From the NCBI RefSeq assembly GCF_021611515.1, contig NZ_CP090960.1, positions 2,604,001 to 2,668,000 of the forward strand: a stretch of DNA of 64,000 bases, written 5' to 3'. The translations under genes were made by a program, and so were the position numbers. The notes beneath the pieces are model-generated. The model was not told the origin of the DNA. It worked only from the letters and a program-made list of their open reading frames with translations, and did not search any database. The DNA is from Mariluticola halotolerans. Its GTDB lineage: Bacteria > Pseudomonadota > Alphaproteobacteria > Rhizobiales > Devosiaceae. Of this stretch, positions 8,612-17,223 are shown piece after piece (positions within the stretch are counted from its first letter, which is position 1; each line of letters starts with the position of its first letter).

Positions 8612-9031
8612 ATGGCACGCATTCTGGTTGCCGAGGACGATGACAACGTGCGCGCTTTTGTGTCGCGGGCTCTGGAAATGAAAGGCCATTCCGTTGTCGA
8701 GGCAGAGGACGGCGGATTGGCGGCGGAAATGATGCTGGAGCATGGGGGCAAGTTTGACCTGCTCCTGTCCGATATCAAGATGCCGGTGATGGACGGGATC
8801 GCGCTGGCGCTTTCGGTTGGTGCGCAATATCCAGAGGTCATCATCGTATTAATGACGGGATTTGCTGACCAGCGCGAACGCGCGCATGGGCTTGATGCAT
8901 TGATTTATGATGTGATCCCGAAACCCTTCACGCTGAATGACCTGATCCAGAAAATCGATGACGCTTTGGCCGGCAAGCCGGTTGAGATCGTCTCCCTCGC
9001 CCGCAGTGGCCTGAGTGGTTTGGGCAGCTAA
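8612..9031 (+). CDS. cpdR: Single-domain response regulator CpdR
   Basis: This 139-residue receiver-only protein belongs to the cell-cycle phosphorelay. Unphosphorylated CpdR directs ClpXP to its substrates at the pole in Caulobacter and rhizobia. Seen here are the acidic pair AEDDD (8-11 region), the phospho-acceptor in LLLSDIKMPVMDG (Asp54), the switch threonine in VLMTGFAD and the lysine in IPKPF. No output domain follows, only a short tail ending GLSGLGS. It lies 44 bases after the zinc-ribbon gene and 6 bases before the CidA-like gene. Confidence 0.9.
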   Translation: MARILVAEDDDNVRAFVSRALEMKGHSVVEAEDGGLAAEMMLEHGGKFDLLLSDIKMPVMDGIALALSVGAQYPEVIIVLMTGFADQRERAHGLDALIYDVIPKPFTLNDLIQKIDDALAGKPVEIVSLARSGLSGLGS

Positions 9032-9037
9032 ACGCTG

Positions 9038-9397
9038 ATGATCCGTGCGCTGGCTGTTCTGCTGTTGTGTCAACTGGCAGGGGAGATGTTGACGCGCGCG
9101 CTCGGGCTGCCGGTGCCGGGACCTGTCAACGGGCTGGTTATTCTCGGCGTCGCCTTGCTGGTGTTCCGGCAACCTCTTTTGGCTTTTGCCGATGTGGAGA
9201 AAACCGCTGACAGTATTCTGGGCACGCTCGGGCTATTGTTCATTCCCGCCGGTGTGGGCGTGGTGCAGCAATTGGGCCTGCTCGGCACCTATTGGCCCGC
9301 CATTATCGCGACATTGGTGCTTTCCACCCTGATCACCATGCTCGTGACGGTTGGGACTTTCCTCTGGGTCAAGAAACTCCTGGGCGCTCCGACATGA
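9038..9397 (+). CDS. CidA/LrgA family membrane protein
   Basis: This 119-residue, four-helix inner-membrane protein is of the holin-like CidA/LrgA group. The family signature PVPGPVNGLVILGVALLVF is near residues 25-43, followed by LGLLFIPAGVGVV. Family members pair with CidB/LrgB and are linked to autolysis control or export of small metabolites. Here the stop overlaps the LrgB-like start (ATGA), so the two are translated together. Confidence 0.88.
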   Translation: MIRALAVLLLCQLAGEMLTRALGLPVPGPVNGLVILGVALLVFRQPLLAFADVEKTADSILGTLGLLFIPAGVGVVQQLGLLGTYWPAIIATLVLSTLITMLVTVGTFLWVKKLLGAPT

Positions 9398-10125
9398 ATG
9401 ACAGCGGATTTGCGCTTTGGGTTTATTTGTCGACCACGCCGCTTCTCTGGCTGACGGTGACACTTGTGGCCTGGGTCGGGGCCGATGCGCTGGCGGTGAA
9501 AGCGGGGCGGCACACACTGGTCAATCCGGTGCTGATCGCGATTGTTTTTGTCAGCGCGGTGCTTCTGATTACCGGCACCGATTACGCAACCTATTTCGAG
9601 GGTGCGCAGTTCGTCCACTTCATGCTCGGGCCGGCAACGGTGGCCATTGCAGTGCCGCTGGTGCGCAACAGGGCGCTGGTCATGCAAAATCTTTGGCCGA
9701 TGCTGGCGGCGCTTGTTGTCGGTTCTGTTGTTGCTGTGATCTCGGTGGTGATGATCGGGCAGATGCTGGGTCTGCCTAATGGTATTCTTTTATCGCTGGC
9801 ACCCAAATCGGTAACTGCGCCGGTGGCGATGGGGATTACCGAAAATCTTGGGGGCGTGCCCTCCCTGACCGCCATTCTGGTGGTGGCGACCGGTGTGCTC
9901 GGCGCGGTCACAGTGACCCCGCTGATGAATGCGCTGGGCATTCGTGACTACGCAGCGCGTGGCTTTGCCGTAGGGCTGAGCGCGCACGGGATCGGCACGG
10001 CGCGGGCGTTCAATGTTGATCAGGTGGCGGGGACGTTTGCCGGGATTGCGATGGGGCTCAATGCCATTGTCACCGCCTTTGCGGTGCCGGCCATCATGCA
10101 TTTTTGGGGATTGGCTATCGGCTAG
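9394..10125 (+). CDS. LrgB/CidB family membrane protein
   Basis: This 243-residue polytopic inner-membrane protein is of the LrgB family. It has the conserved LLSLAPKSVTAPVAMGI segment, then VTVTPLMNALGI and the GLSAHGIGTARAF motif near the C-terminus. I start it at the ATG at 9394, which shares the ATGA overlap with the upstream CidA-like gene; the open frame before it belongs to the overlap with that gene. It ends 5 bases before the convergent lysA stop. Confidence 0.9.
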   Translation: MNDSGFALWVYLSTTPLLWLTVTLVAWVGADALAVKAGRHTLVNPVLIAIVFVSAVLLITGTDYATYFEGAQFVHFMLGPATVAIAVPLVRNRALVMQNLWPMLAALVVGSVVAVISVVMIGQMLGLPNGILLSLAPKSVTAPVAMGITENLGGVPSLTAILVVATGVLGAVTVTPLMNALGIRDYAARGFAVGLSAHGIGTARAFNVDQVAGTFAGIAMGLNAIVTAFAVPAIMHFWGLAIG

Positions 10126-10130
10126 GCTGG

Positions 10131-11396
10131 TTAGAGCCAGCCCGGCACGTCATCCTGCCCGATCAGATCGGCGAGGGTCTGGCGGGGGCGGATGAGGTGG
10201 TGCCTGTCGCCATCGACCAGTACTTCGGCAATCAGCGGGCGCGTATTGTAAGTGCCGGCCATGACCGCGCCATAGGCGCCGGCGCTTTTGACCGCCAAGA
10301 GGTCGCCTTCAACCACTTTCGGCAAGACGCGGTTCTGCGCCAGATAGTCGCCGGTCTCGCAGATCGCGCCGACGATATCGGCGGTCATGGTCTCGCTATC
10401 TGGCTGCGGCTCGGTGACCGGCGCGATATCGTGCCAGGCTTCGTAAAGCGTCGGGCGGATCAGATCATTCATCGCCGCATCGACAATGACGAAATGCCGC
10501 TCGGCGCCGGTTTTTACATATTCGACCCGGGTGACCAGTACGCCGGCATTGCCGGCAATCCAGCGGCCCGGCTCCAGCACCAGACGGCAGCCGAGCGGGG
10601 CGATATGTTTGACGACCAGCGCGGCATAGGCCGCAATGTCCGGCTTGTGGGCCAGCGGTTCATAAACAATGCCCAACCCGCCGCCGATATCCACATGGGC
10701 GATGGGGTGGCCGGCGGCCTTGAGCCGGGTGACCAGTTCGGCAAGGAGGGCGAAGGCATTATCGAAAGGTTCAAGATCGGTGATTTGCGAGCCGATATGC
10801 ATGTCGACGCCGACGGCGCGGAGATTTTTGGCGGCAGCTATTTCGGCATAGACGGTTTCGGCCCGCTCATAGGGAATGCCGAACTTGTTTTCCGATTTTC
10901 CGGTTGAAATCTTGGCGTGGGTTTTGGCGTCCACATTGGGATTGATACGTACCGAGACCGGGGCGATCTGGCCCATCTCGCCGGCGATCAGGTTGAGCCG
11001 TTCCAGCTCCGGTTCGCTTTCCACATTAAAGCAGTGAATGCCCAGTTCCAGCCCGCGCCGCATTTCGGCTTTGGACTTGCCGACACCGGAAAAGACGATT
11101 TTTTCCGGCGCAATCCCGGCGGCGATGGCCCGTTCCAACTCCCCAAGCGAGACTACATCGGCCCCGGCCCCGAGTTTCCCCAAAAGAGTGAGGATCGCCT
11201 GATTGGAATTGGCCTTCATCGCATAGGCGATCAGCGGGTCGATCCCGTTAAAGGCCTGTTGCAATTCGCCGAGGCTGTCGCGAAAGGCGCTGGCCGAATA
11301 GCAATAAAACGGCGTGCCGATTTCGGCGCTCAGCGTCGCGAGGTCCACCGCATCGGCATGCAGACTGCCGCCCTGATAGGTGAAGGCGTCGGTCAT
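10131..11396 (-). CDS. lysA: Diaminopimelate decarboxylase
   Basis: This 421-residue PLP enzyme performs the last step of lysine synthesis (meso-diaminopimelate to lysine plus CO2). The alanine-racemase-like barrel carries the PLP lysine in AYAMKAN (Lys61). Further motifs are HIGSQITD, VDIGGGLGI and LEPGRWIAGNAG, and the catalytic cysteine motif is AICETGDY. It begins 3 bases after argH, so the two form a leftward operon. The small lipoprotein gene that often separates argH and lysA in related bacteria is absent. Confidence 0.95.
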   Translation of the reverse strand: MTDAFTYQGGSLHADAVDLATLSAEIGTPFYCYSASAFRDSLGELQQAFNGIDPLIAYAMKANSNQAILTLLGKLGAGADVVSLGELERAIAAGIAPEKIVFSGVGKSKAEMRRGLELGIHCFNVESEPELERLNLIAGEMGQIAPVSVRINPNVDAKTHAKISTGKSENKFGIPYERAETVYAEIAAAKNLRAVGVDMHIGSQITDLEPFDNAFALLAELVTRLKAAGHPIAHVDIGGGLGIVYEPLAHKPDIAAYAALVVKHIAPLGCRLVLEPGRWIAGNAGVLVTRVEYVKTGAERHFVIVDAAMNDLIRPTLYEAWHDIAPVTEPQPDSETMTADIVGAICETGDYLAQNRVLPKVVEGDLLAVKSAGAYGAVMAGTYNTRPLIAEVLVDGDRHHLIRPRQTLADLIGQDDVPGWL

Positions 11397-11399
11397 CGT

Positions 11400-12788
11400 C
11401 TATTCGGCGTCTTTCAGGCGCTCACGCCAGAGCTTGACCTGGGCCAGCACGTTTTTCGGTGCGGTGCCGCCAAAGCTGGTCCGGCTGGCGACGGATTTTT
11501 CTACCGAGAGCACGTTGAAAATCCGGCTGTCGATACGCGCGTCGATGGTTTTCAGGTCTTCGATATTCAGCCCGTCGAGGGTGCAGTTCTTCTCCTCGGC
11601 GAGGGCGACGACGCGGCCGGTGATGTGATGGGCATCGCGGAAAGGCACATTGGCCTCGCGCACCAGCCAGTCGGCAATATCGGTGGCGGTGGAAAAACCC
11701 GAGCCGGCGGCGGCGCGCATATTGTCGCGGTTGACCACCAGATCGCCGACCATGCCGGTCATCGCCGCGAGCGACAGGGAAAGGGAATCCAGCGCGTCGA
11801 AGGCGACTTCCTTGTCTTCCTGCATGTCCTTGGAATAGGCGAGGGGCAGGCCCTTCATGACGACGAGCAGCGAGGTCAGCGCGCCCATGATGCGGCCGAT
11901 CTTGGCGCGGATCAGTTCGGCGGCGTCCGGATTGCGCTTTTGCGGCATGATCGAGGAGCCGGTCGAAAACTTGTCCGAGAGGCGGACAAAGCCGAACTGG
12001 GCCGAGGACCAGATGACCAGTTCTTCCGAGAAACGGCTCAAATGCATGGCGGTGATCGAGGCGGCAGCGAGGGTTTCGAGAACGAAATCCCGGTCAGCGA
12101 CGGCATCGAGTGAATTGGCGGTGGGGCGGTCAAAGCCCAGCTCTTTGGCGGTCATTTCCCGGTCGATGGGGAAAGATGTGCCGGCAAGGGCGGCGGAGCC
12201 GAGCGGGCTTTCGTTCATGCGGGCACGGGCATCGGCGAAGCGACCGGCATCGCGGGCAAACATTTCCACATAGGCAAGCAGATGATGACCAAATGTCACC
12301 GGCTGGGCGCTTTGCAAATGGGTGAAACCGGGCATGACGGTTGCCGCTTCTTCCTCGGCGCGGGCGATAAGGGCTGATTGCAGGGTGCGCAGCTGGGCGC
12401 CCAGCATATCGGTTGCTTCACGCACATAGAGGCGGAAATCGGTGGCCACCTGATCATTGCGCGAGCGGGCAGTGTGCAGCCTGCCGGCGGCGTCGCCGAT
12501 GATTTCTTTAAGCCGCGCTTCGATGTTCATGTGAATGTCTTCGAGTGCGCGCGAAAACGTGAAGGTGCCCTGTGCGATTTCGTCGCGGACCGTGGCTAGA
12601 CCCGCAATGATTGCGTCTCTATCTTCCGTCGTGAGAATGCCGGCTTCGGCCAGCATTTTTGCGTGCGCGATCGAGCCGGCAATGTCCTGCTGATACAGCC
12701 TTTTGTCGAAGCCAATGGAGGCGTTGATTTCTTCCATGACGGCATCGGGACCAGAGGCGAAACGCCCGCCCCACATACGATTGCTCAT
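11400..12788 (-). CDS. argH: Argininosuccinate lyase
   Basis: This 462-residue enzyme of the fumarase/aspartase superfamily cleaves argininosuccinate to arginine and fumarate. The superfamily signature [12 protein letters not shown] is present. Other family motifs are WGGRF at the N-terminus, [32 protein letters not shown], and [20 protein letters not shown]. An AAGGAG precedes the ATG. Only 35 bases separate its start from the divergent tlpA start, and both ribosome-binding sites fall in that gap. Confidence 0.96.
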   Translation of the reverse strand: MSNRMWGGRFASGPDAVMEEINASIGFDKRLYQQDIAGSIAHAKMLAEAGILTTEDRDAIIAGLATVRDEIAQGTFTFSRALEDIHMNIEARLKEIIGDAAGRLHTARSRNDQVATDFRLYVREATDMLGAQLRTLQSALIARAEEEAATVMPGFTHLQSAQPVTFGHHLLAYVEMFARDAGRFADARARMNESPLGSAALAGTSFPIDREMTAKELGFDRPTANSLDAVADRDFVLETLAAASITAMHLSRFSEELVIWSSAQFGFVRLSDKFSTGSSIMPQKRNPDAAELIRAKIGRIMGALTSLLVVMKGLPLAYSKDMQEDKEVAFDALDSLSLSLAAMTGMVGDLVVNRDNMRAAAGSGFSTATDIADWLVREANVPFRDAHHITGRVVALAEEKNCTLDGLNIEDLKTIDARIDSRIFNVLSVEKSVASRTSFGGTAPKNVLAQVKLWRERLKDAE

Positions 12789-12823
12789 CGACCTGCTCCT
12801 TGGGTTTGACCGGAGACTAAAAA

Positions 12824-13492
12824 ATGCTTGAGACCATTGGCGTAAGGCTCAAAAAACTAAACCGGCGACAGGCCGTGATTGGCGGACTTGTCGGCGCGGT
12901 GGTGGTTATAGCGGTGGGGCTGGGGCTTAGCAATGGTGGGGGCAGCGCATCGACCTGTCCTGCTCAACCCGAATTGCACGCGGCGATCGACAAGGCGGCG
13001 GGGGGTGAACTGGCGGCACTGAATGCGACAGCTAACGGGCGCGGTTATGCCGATCTGGCGTTTCAGGACGAAACCGGACGGCCGATGACGCTGGCGGATT
13101 TCTCGGGCAAGCCGCTGCTGGTCAATTTCTGGGCAACATGGTGCGTGCCCTGCCGCGAGGAAATGCCAGAGCTGAACGCCCTGGCCGCGCTTTACGATAT
13201 TGATGATTTTGCGGTCATTCCGATCAATCTCGATATTGGTGCGGATGGAATTTCCAAGGCGCAGGCCTTTCTGGAAGACGAGAATTTGCCCAATCTGCCG
13301 TTGTATGCCGACCCCAGTTACGCAGCGTTTGATCGGTTGAAGGCATCTGCCGTTGCCATCGGGTTGCCGGCAACAATCCTTCTGGATGAGGCGGGGTGTG
13401 AAATTGCAGTGCTGCAGGGACCAGCCCCCTGGGATAGCGCCGATGGGATCAAGGTTGTCGATGCGCTGATTGCGGCGGTAGAAGATCGTTAA
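12824..13492 (+). CDS. tlpA: Membrane-anchored thiol:disulfide reductase TlpA
   Basis: This 222-residue periplasmic thioredoxin-like protein is held by one N-terminal membrane segment (about 18-36). The redox site is WCVPC (Cys107, Cys110), with the cis-proline region at GLPATILLD. TlpA reduces cysteines on cytochrome oxidase copper chaperones in Bradyrhizobium. A GGAG precedes the ATG. It diverges from argH, a common arrangement in this order. An intergenic stretch of 168 bases follows before the diguanylate cyclase, holding an AACAATTGTT palindrome but no clear terminator. Confidence 0.9.
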   Translation: MLETIGVRLKKLNRRQAVIGGLVGAVVVIAVGLGLSNGGGSASTCPAQPELHAAIDKAAGGELAALNATANGRGYADLAFQDETGRPMTLADFSGKPLLVNFWATWCVPCREEMPELNALAALYDIDDFAVIPINLDIGADGISKAQAFLEDENLPNLPLYADPSYAAFDRLKASAVAIGLPATILLDEAGCEIAVLQGPAPWDSADGIKVVDALIAAVEDR

Positions 13493-13660
13493 CCATCGGT
13501 GCGACTGGCAATAACAATTGTTGTTGTATGACAATTGAGTGAAATCATCATCCGGATCCTGAGAATACATGTATTCGGGGGAATTCGGGGGCAGTTATAA
13601 GTTTCTTTTAATACTCGCGTCCTAGATTTCGCGCATAATCGAAGGACGCGGTTTTACAAC

Positions 13661-14437
13661 ATGAAATTTTCAAAATATGTACGGGCTGTTACGGCGCGTA
13701 TGTCGGTGCTGTTCTGCGCTGTGGTCATTGCCCTGGCCATTGTGGCACTCATGATTGGGTATTGCCTCATATTGTTCCGGGATGACGGCCCCGAGGTCAT
13801 GACCAAGGCTCTGGTGTCGGTCGCAATCCTGCCTTTGCTGCTCGGCATCCCAATGCATTATCTTTTGATCCGCTATGCACGTACCCTGTCTTTCCGCACG
13901 CGCAAGCTGGAGATCAAGACGACGAAGGACGGGTTGACCCATTGCCTGAACCAGACGGCCTTTCGGGCGCGGGTTGAGGCCTATCTGGCGGCTGAATCAG
14001 GCAATCCCAATCGCAGTGCCGCGTTACTGGTGCTTGATGCCGATAAATTCAAACTTATCAATGATACCCATGGTCACGATATCGGCGATCAGGTGATCAA
14101 GCTGGTGGCACGCACGATCAAGTCCAAGCTGCGTCCGTTTGATGTTGTGGGGCGTATTGGTGGTGAGGAGTTCGGCGTTTTGTTGCACAACGCTGATATG
14201 CATGTGACCCAGGTTATCGCTGAACGGATTCGGGCGGCGGTTGGGGCGGCGGAGCTGAAGACCGCTGATGGCCCGATCCGGGTTTCAATCAGCATTGGCG
14301 CTGTGGTTTTCGGTATGGATACGGATTACGAAAGTTTGTTCCGCACAGCCGATCGCAAGCTATATCAAGCCAAGTCCGATGGACGCGACCGGGTTGAACT
14401 TCATAACCGATTGCCAGACACCGTCGCGGCTGCCTAG
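13661..14437 (+). CDS. Diguanylate cyclase (GGDEF) with two membrane segments
   Basis: This 258-residue inner-membrane enzyme makes cyclic di-GMP from two GTP. Two N-terminal hydrophobic segments (about 16-38 and 50-71) form a minimal membrane anchor without an evident sensor domain. The GGDEF domain has LDADKFKLINDTHGHDIGD and the active site GGEEF (167-171). An RxxD inhibitory site (RPFD, 158-161) lies five residues upstream, so the enzyme should be active and product-inhibited. It stands alone on the plus strand. Confidence 0.92.
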   Translation: MKFSKYVRAVTARMSVLFCAVVIALAIVALMIGYCLILFRDDGPEVMTKALVSVAILPLLLGIPMHYLLIRYARTLSFRTRKLEIKTTKDGLTHCLNQTAFRARVEAYLAAESGNPNRSAALLVLDADKFKLINDTHGHDIGDQVIKLVARTIKSKLRPFDVVGRIGGEEFGVLLHNADMHVTQVIAERIRAAVGAAELKTADGPIRVSISIGAVVFGMDTDYESLFRTADRKLYQAKSDGRDRVELHNRLPDTVAAA

Positions 14438-14453
14438 ACCTAGCTGATTACGC

Positions 14454-14630
14454 TCAAACGGTTGTATCGAGTTTAGTGCCCTGGCCGGGTTGCGGCGCGG
14501 CCTGGGTGACCTCGGCGATCATGTCGACCAGCATCGTGTCCATCTGCTGCTGCTGGCGCACGAATTCCATCTGCAAGGTCTGCCGGGTCTGGTTCTGTTG
14601 TGCCGAAACGATACTTGCCGCCAATTGCAT
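14454..14630 (-). CDS. Small YjfB-like (putative motility family) protein
   Basis: This 58-residue peptide starts MQLAASIVSAQQNQTRQ. It is a glutamine-rich helix with QMEFVRQQQQMDTMLVDMI, ending APQPGQGTKLDTTV. Size and layout resemble the YjfB motility-associated family, but I recognise this only by general pattern. The ATG at 14630 has AGGA about 10 bases upstream; a frame open to 14690 adds 20 residues without family resemblance. It is the last gene of the leftward cluster after the rhomboid gene, and no flagellar genes are nearby. Confidence 0.5.
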   Translation of the reverse strand: MQLAASIVSAQQNQTRQTLQMEFVRQQQQMDTMLVDMIAEVTQAAPQPGQGTKLDTTV

Positions 14631-14696
14631 TGCCGCATTCCTGGGTCCGAGAATATGAACAGCGCCAGTGTGGAATGAGGGTATGAACAAATAGTT

Positions 14697-15380
14697 TCAG
14701 CGGCCGCCCAAAAGCTGGACAGTCTGGCGTTTGAACAACAAGGCCAGCAGGACACCTGAGAGGAAGCCACCGAGATGCGCCCACCAGGCCACCGGGTCCG
14801 GTGATCCTCCCAGCGCATAGAATAGCTGCGTGGCGATCCAGAAACCCAGCATCCAGAAAGCGGGAATGGGCAGAGGAATAGGGATGACAATGGTTGCCAG
14901 GACGAATAGCCGGGCATGCGGAAACAAGAGCACATAAGCGCCCATGACCCCTGCGACCGCGCCCGATGCGCCGATCAGTGGGCCGGTTGACGCGCCATTG
15001 AACAGGATGTGTGTGCCGGCAGCGAAAGCGGCACAGGCCAGATAAAACAGGGCGAAGCGGACATGGCCGAGTGCGTCCTCGATATTGTCGCCAAAGATCC
15101 ACAAGAACAGCATGTTTGACAGAAGATGCATCCAGTCGAGATGCATGAAGCAATAGGTGACCAGCGTGATTTCCTTGGGCAGGATGCCCAAGGGGCTGGG
15201 CAGCAGGCCATTGATGATGGCCGGCATGACGCCGAAATTGATCACCAGCGTTTCAAACTGGTTTTGCGAGAGCATTGATTGCACCAGAAAAACCAGAATG
15301 TTGAAGGCAATCAACGTGTAGGTGACATAGGCGAAGCGGATGTAACGGGTGGGGTTGCGGTCATGCAGCGGCAGGAACAT
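14697..15380 (-). CDS. Rhomboid family intramembrane serine protease
   Basis: This 227-residue protein has six membrane segments and cleaves membrane substrates within the bilayer. Visible signatures are HLDWMHLLSNMLFLWIFGD, the catalytic serine motif GASGAVAGVMGAY and the catalytic histidine in WWAHLGGFLSGVLLALL. It begins 6 bases after the corrinoid adenosyltransferase gene and is probably cotranscribed with it. The substrate is not predictable. Confidence 0.9.
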   Translation of the reverse strand: MFLPLHDRNPTRYIRFAYVTYTLIAFNILVFLVQSMLSQNQFETLVINFGVMPAIINGLLPSPLGILPKEITLVTYCFMHLDWMHLLSNMLFLWIFGDNIEDALGHVRFALFYLACAAFAAGTHILFNGASTGPLIGASGAVAGVMGAYVLLFPHARLFVLATIVIPIPLPIPAFWMLGFWIATQLFYALGGSPDPVAWWAHLGGFLSGVLLALLFKRQTVQLLGGR

Positions 15381-15386
15381 CCGCTT

Positions 15387-15992
15387 CTATCCCTTTTCCG
15401 CATCGGGGGCGTTTTCGTCTGAAAACTGGCCGGGGGTCCACATCACATCATCACGGCCATTGGCATTGGCGGCACGGGCCAGAACGAACAGCAGGTCTGA
15501 CAAGCGGTTGAGATATTGCACCGCCAGCGGATTGGTGTCGGTTTCCGCTTCGGCGAGTTCTGTTGTGATGCGTTCGGCGCGGCGGACGACGGTGCGGGCC
15601 ACATGCAGACTGGCTGCCAGCGCATTGCCGCCGGGCAGGATGAAACTGGTCAGCGGGCTAAGGTTCGCGTTGTGCCGGTCGATGCAGTTCTCGAGCCAAG
15701 TTACCTGGCCCTTGGTGGCGCGCAGGGATTTGTATTCCTGACCCTCATCGCTGCCGGGGGTGGCCAGATCGGAGCCGACATCGAACAGGTCGTTCTGGAT
15801 GCGGCCCAGATCGGCGTCGATGCCGGGGGCTTTTGTTGTGTGCAGCCTTGCCATGCCGATAAAGGCATTGGCTTCCTCGATTGTGCCGTAGGCGTCGATA
15901 CGCACATCATGCTTTTTGCGGCGCGGCCCCCGCACAAGGCCTGTGGTGCCATCATCGCCGGTGCGGGTGTATATCTTGTTGAGCTTGACCAT
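15387..15992 (-). CDS. PduO-type cob(I)alamin adenosyltransferase
   Basis: This 201-residue trimeric cytosolic enzyme transfers the adenosyl group of ATP to cob(I)alamin. The N-terminal ATP-binding motif YTRTGDDGTTGL (8-19) and DAYGTIEEANAFIG are present, with the C-terminal helix RRAERITTEL and VQYLNRLSDLLFVLAR. I start at the ATG at 15992, 2 bases after the twin-TM gene; the longer frame would run into that gene. The cobalt-insertion genes cobS/cobT lie elsewhere in the window, so the strain likely makes or remodels cobalamin. Confidence 0.92.
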   Translation of the reverse strand: MVKLNKIYTRTGDDGTTGLVRGPRRKKHDVRIDAYGTIEEANAFIGMARLHTTKAPGIDADLGRIQNDLFDVGSDLATPGSDEGQEYKSLRATKGQVTWLENCIDRHNANLSPLTSFILPGGNALAASLHVARTVVRRAERITTELAEAETDTNPLAVQYLNRLSDLLFVLARAANANGRDDVMWTPGQFSDENAPDAEKG

Positions 15993-15994
15993 GA

Positions 15995-16192
15995 TCAGCC
16001 CCTGGATCCGAATACCGCGACAGCCACCACCAGCAGGATGATGGCGATGAACTGAGCGATCACACGCGCGCGCATCAGTCGCTGGCTGAGATTGGGGCTG
16101 CCGCCACGGGTCATATTCCATAGCCCTGCGCCCAGAATGACGACAACTGCGCCGAGGGCTAGATAGATCAGGATGTTGAGACCGCTTTGCAT
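15995..16192 (-). CDS. Small twin-transmembrane (HIG1-like) protein
   Basis: This 65-residue protein has two hydrophobic helices (about 5-25 and 42-62) joined by a short basic loop, NMTRGGSPNLSQRLMRARV. This is the small twin-TM / HIG1-like architecture found beside the PduO gene in Hyphomicrobiales. Eukaryotic relatives associate with respiratory complexes; the bacterial role is not established to my knowledge. It ends 2 bases before the adenosyltransferase gene and lies at the head of this leftward cluster. Confidence 0.8.
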   Translation of the reverse strand: MQSGLNILIYLALGAVVVILGAGLWNMTRGGSPNLSQRLMRARVIAQFIAIILLVVAVAVFGSRG

Positions 16193-16204
16193 GATGGTTC
16201 CGCC

Positions 16205-17107
16205 TTACGTTTTTTCGGCTGCGTAATAGGCACCAAGCAGGGCGCCAAGCCGGTCATAGATGACACGAATCCGCCGGCTGGTGAACAGCTCACGATGGGT
16301 TGTGAGCCAGACCTCAAGCGGTGGAATATCCAGTTCAGGCATAAGCGCTACCATGCCGGGGGTCGATTCGATCAGAATTTTTTGCCCAAAACTGATGCCG
16401 AGGCCCGCCTTGGCCAGTTCCCATATGGCGCTCTGGCTGTCGCTGCGCAAACAAAAATCATCGCGGCTGAGGGTGGCCCCCAGCGCCCGGGCGGCGCTGA
16501 TCAACAGGTCTGAGCGGTCAAAGCCGATCAGGTCATGGTCATGGAGATCTTCGAACCGGCTCGGGGTGCTGCGCCGGTCGAGATAGGATTGATGGGCGCA
16601 GCACATTATGGCGCTCTCACCGATTTTTCTGGTGATCAGTTCAAGCTGGGTGGGGCGAAACATCCGCACAGCGATATCGGCTTCACGGATCAAGAGGTTT
16701 TCGGGGGAATCGCTGGGCACCAGGTCAATCGAGATGGCCGGAAATTCCTCGCGTAACTGCACAAGGATTTGCGGCAATGTGTAATGGGAGGTGATCACGC
16801 TGGCGGTGATGCGTACAGTGCCGGCGAGTTCCGCATTGGCCCCATCAGCGACCATGATCGCCTCCGCCAGGGCCTTGTTGGCGACCTGCACATGTTCATA
16901 AAGCCGCAAGGCGGTGTCATTGGGGCGCAGGCCCGTGAGGGTGCGTTCGAACAGGGCTGAGCCAAGGTGGTGTTCAAGGGCCTCAATATGGCGGCCAAGG
17001 GTGGGTTGGGACAGGCCCAGCGCACGGGCGGCAGCGGAGAGCGAGCCCTGTTCCACCACAGCGGCGAAGCTGCGCCACAGGGCCCAGTCCGGCTGGGTAT
17101 TGCTCAT
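16205..17107 (-). CDS. LysR-family transcriptional regulator
   Basis: This 300-residue LysR regulator has an N-terminal winged helix-turn-helix (about residues 8-66, with GSLSAAARALGLSQPTLGRHI) and a two-lobed effector domain (about 95-290). It diverges from the epimerase-like gene at 17224 and probably controls it and itself. The 116-base gap carries three TTTATGA repeats and an ATTC-N6-GAAT element. The effector is unknown. Confidence 0.88.
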   Translation of the reverse strand: MSNTQPDWALWRSFAAVVEQGSLSAAARALGLSQPTLGRHIEALEHHLGSALFERTLTGLRPNDTALRLYEHVQVANKALAEAIMVADGANAELAGTVRITASVITSHYTLPQILVQLREEFPAISIDLVPSDSPENLLIREADIAVRMFRPTQLELITRKIGESAIMCCAHQSYLDRRSTPSRFEDLHDHDLIGFDRSDLLISAARALGATLSRDDFCLRSDSQSAIWELAKAGLGISFGQKILIESTPGMVALMPELDIPPLEVWLTTHRELFTSRRIRVIYDRLGALLGAYYAAEKT

Positions 17108-17126
17108 CGGTCGATTTCCTCGATGG

Positions 17127-17183
17127 TATTCGTTTATGAATGTCTATCATGCGATTTATGACAATTTCAAAACTTTTATGAAT
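17127..17183. promoter_or_regulatory. Repeated LysR-type operator elements
   Basis: TTTATGA occurs at 17133, 17155 and 17175 (spacing 22 and 20 bases), the first and last extended to TTTATGAAT. The first is part of ATTC-N6-GAAT (17128-17141). Repeats on one helical face between a LysR gene and its divergent neighbour are typical recognition and activation sites. This assignment is by position only. Confidence 0.45.
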
Positions 17184-17223
17184 ATTTGATCATCTGGCCG
17201 TCAATGCTGAAGGAGCCAGGGAC

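Noticed and set aside
10125-10142. GGCTGG/CCAGCC hairpin between the LrgB-like gene and lysA, considered as a terminator
   Set aside because: No T tract on either strand and it lies partly in the lysA coding end.
10104-10907. Plus-strand open frame of 267 codons antisense to lysA
   Set aside because: Shadow of lysA; lysA motifs and operon context are decisive.
10917-12113. Plus-strand open frame of almost 400 codons opposite lysA/argH
   Set aside because: Composition mirrors the antisense of argH and lysA, both of which have complete family motifs.
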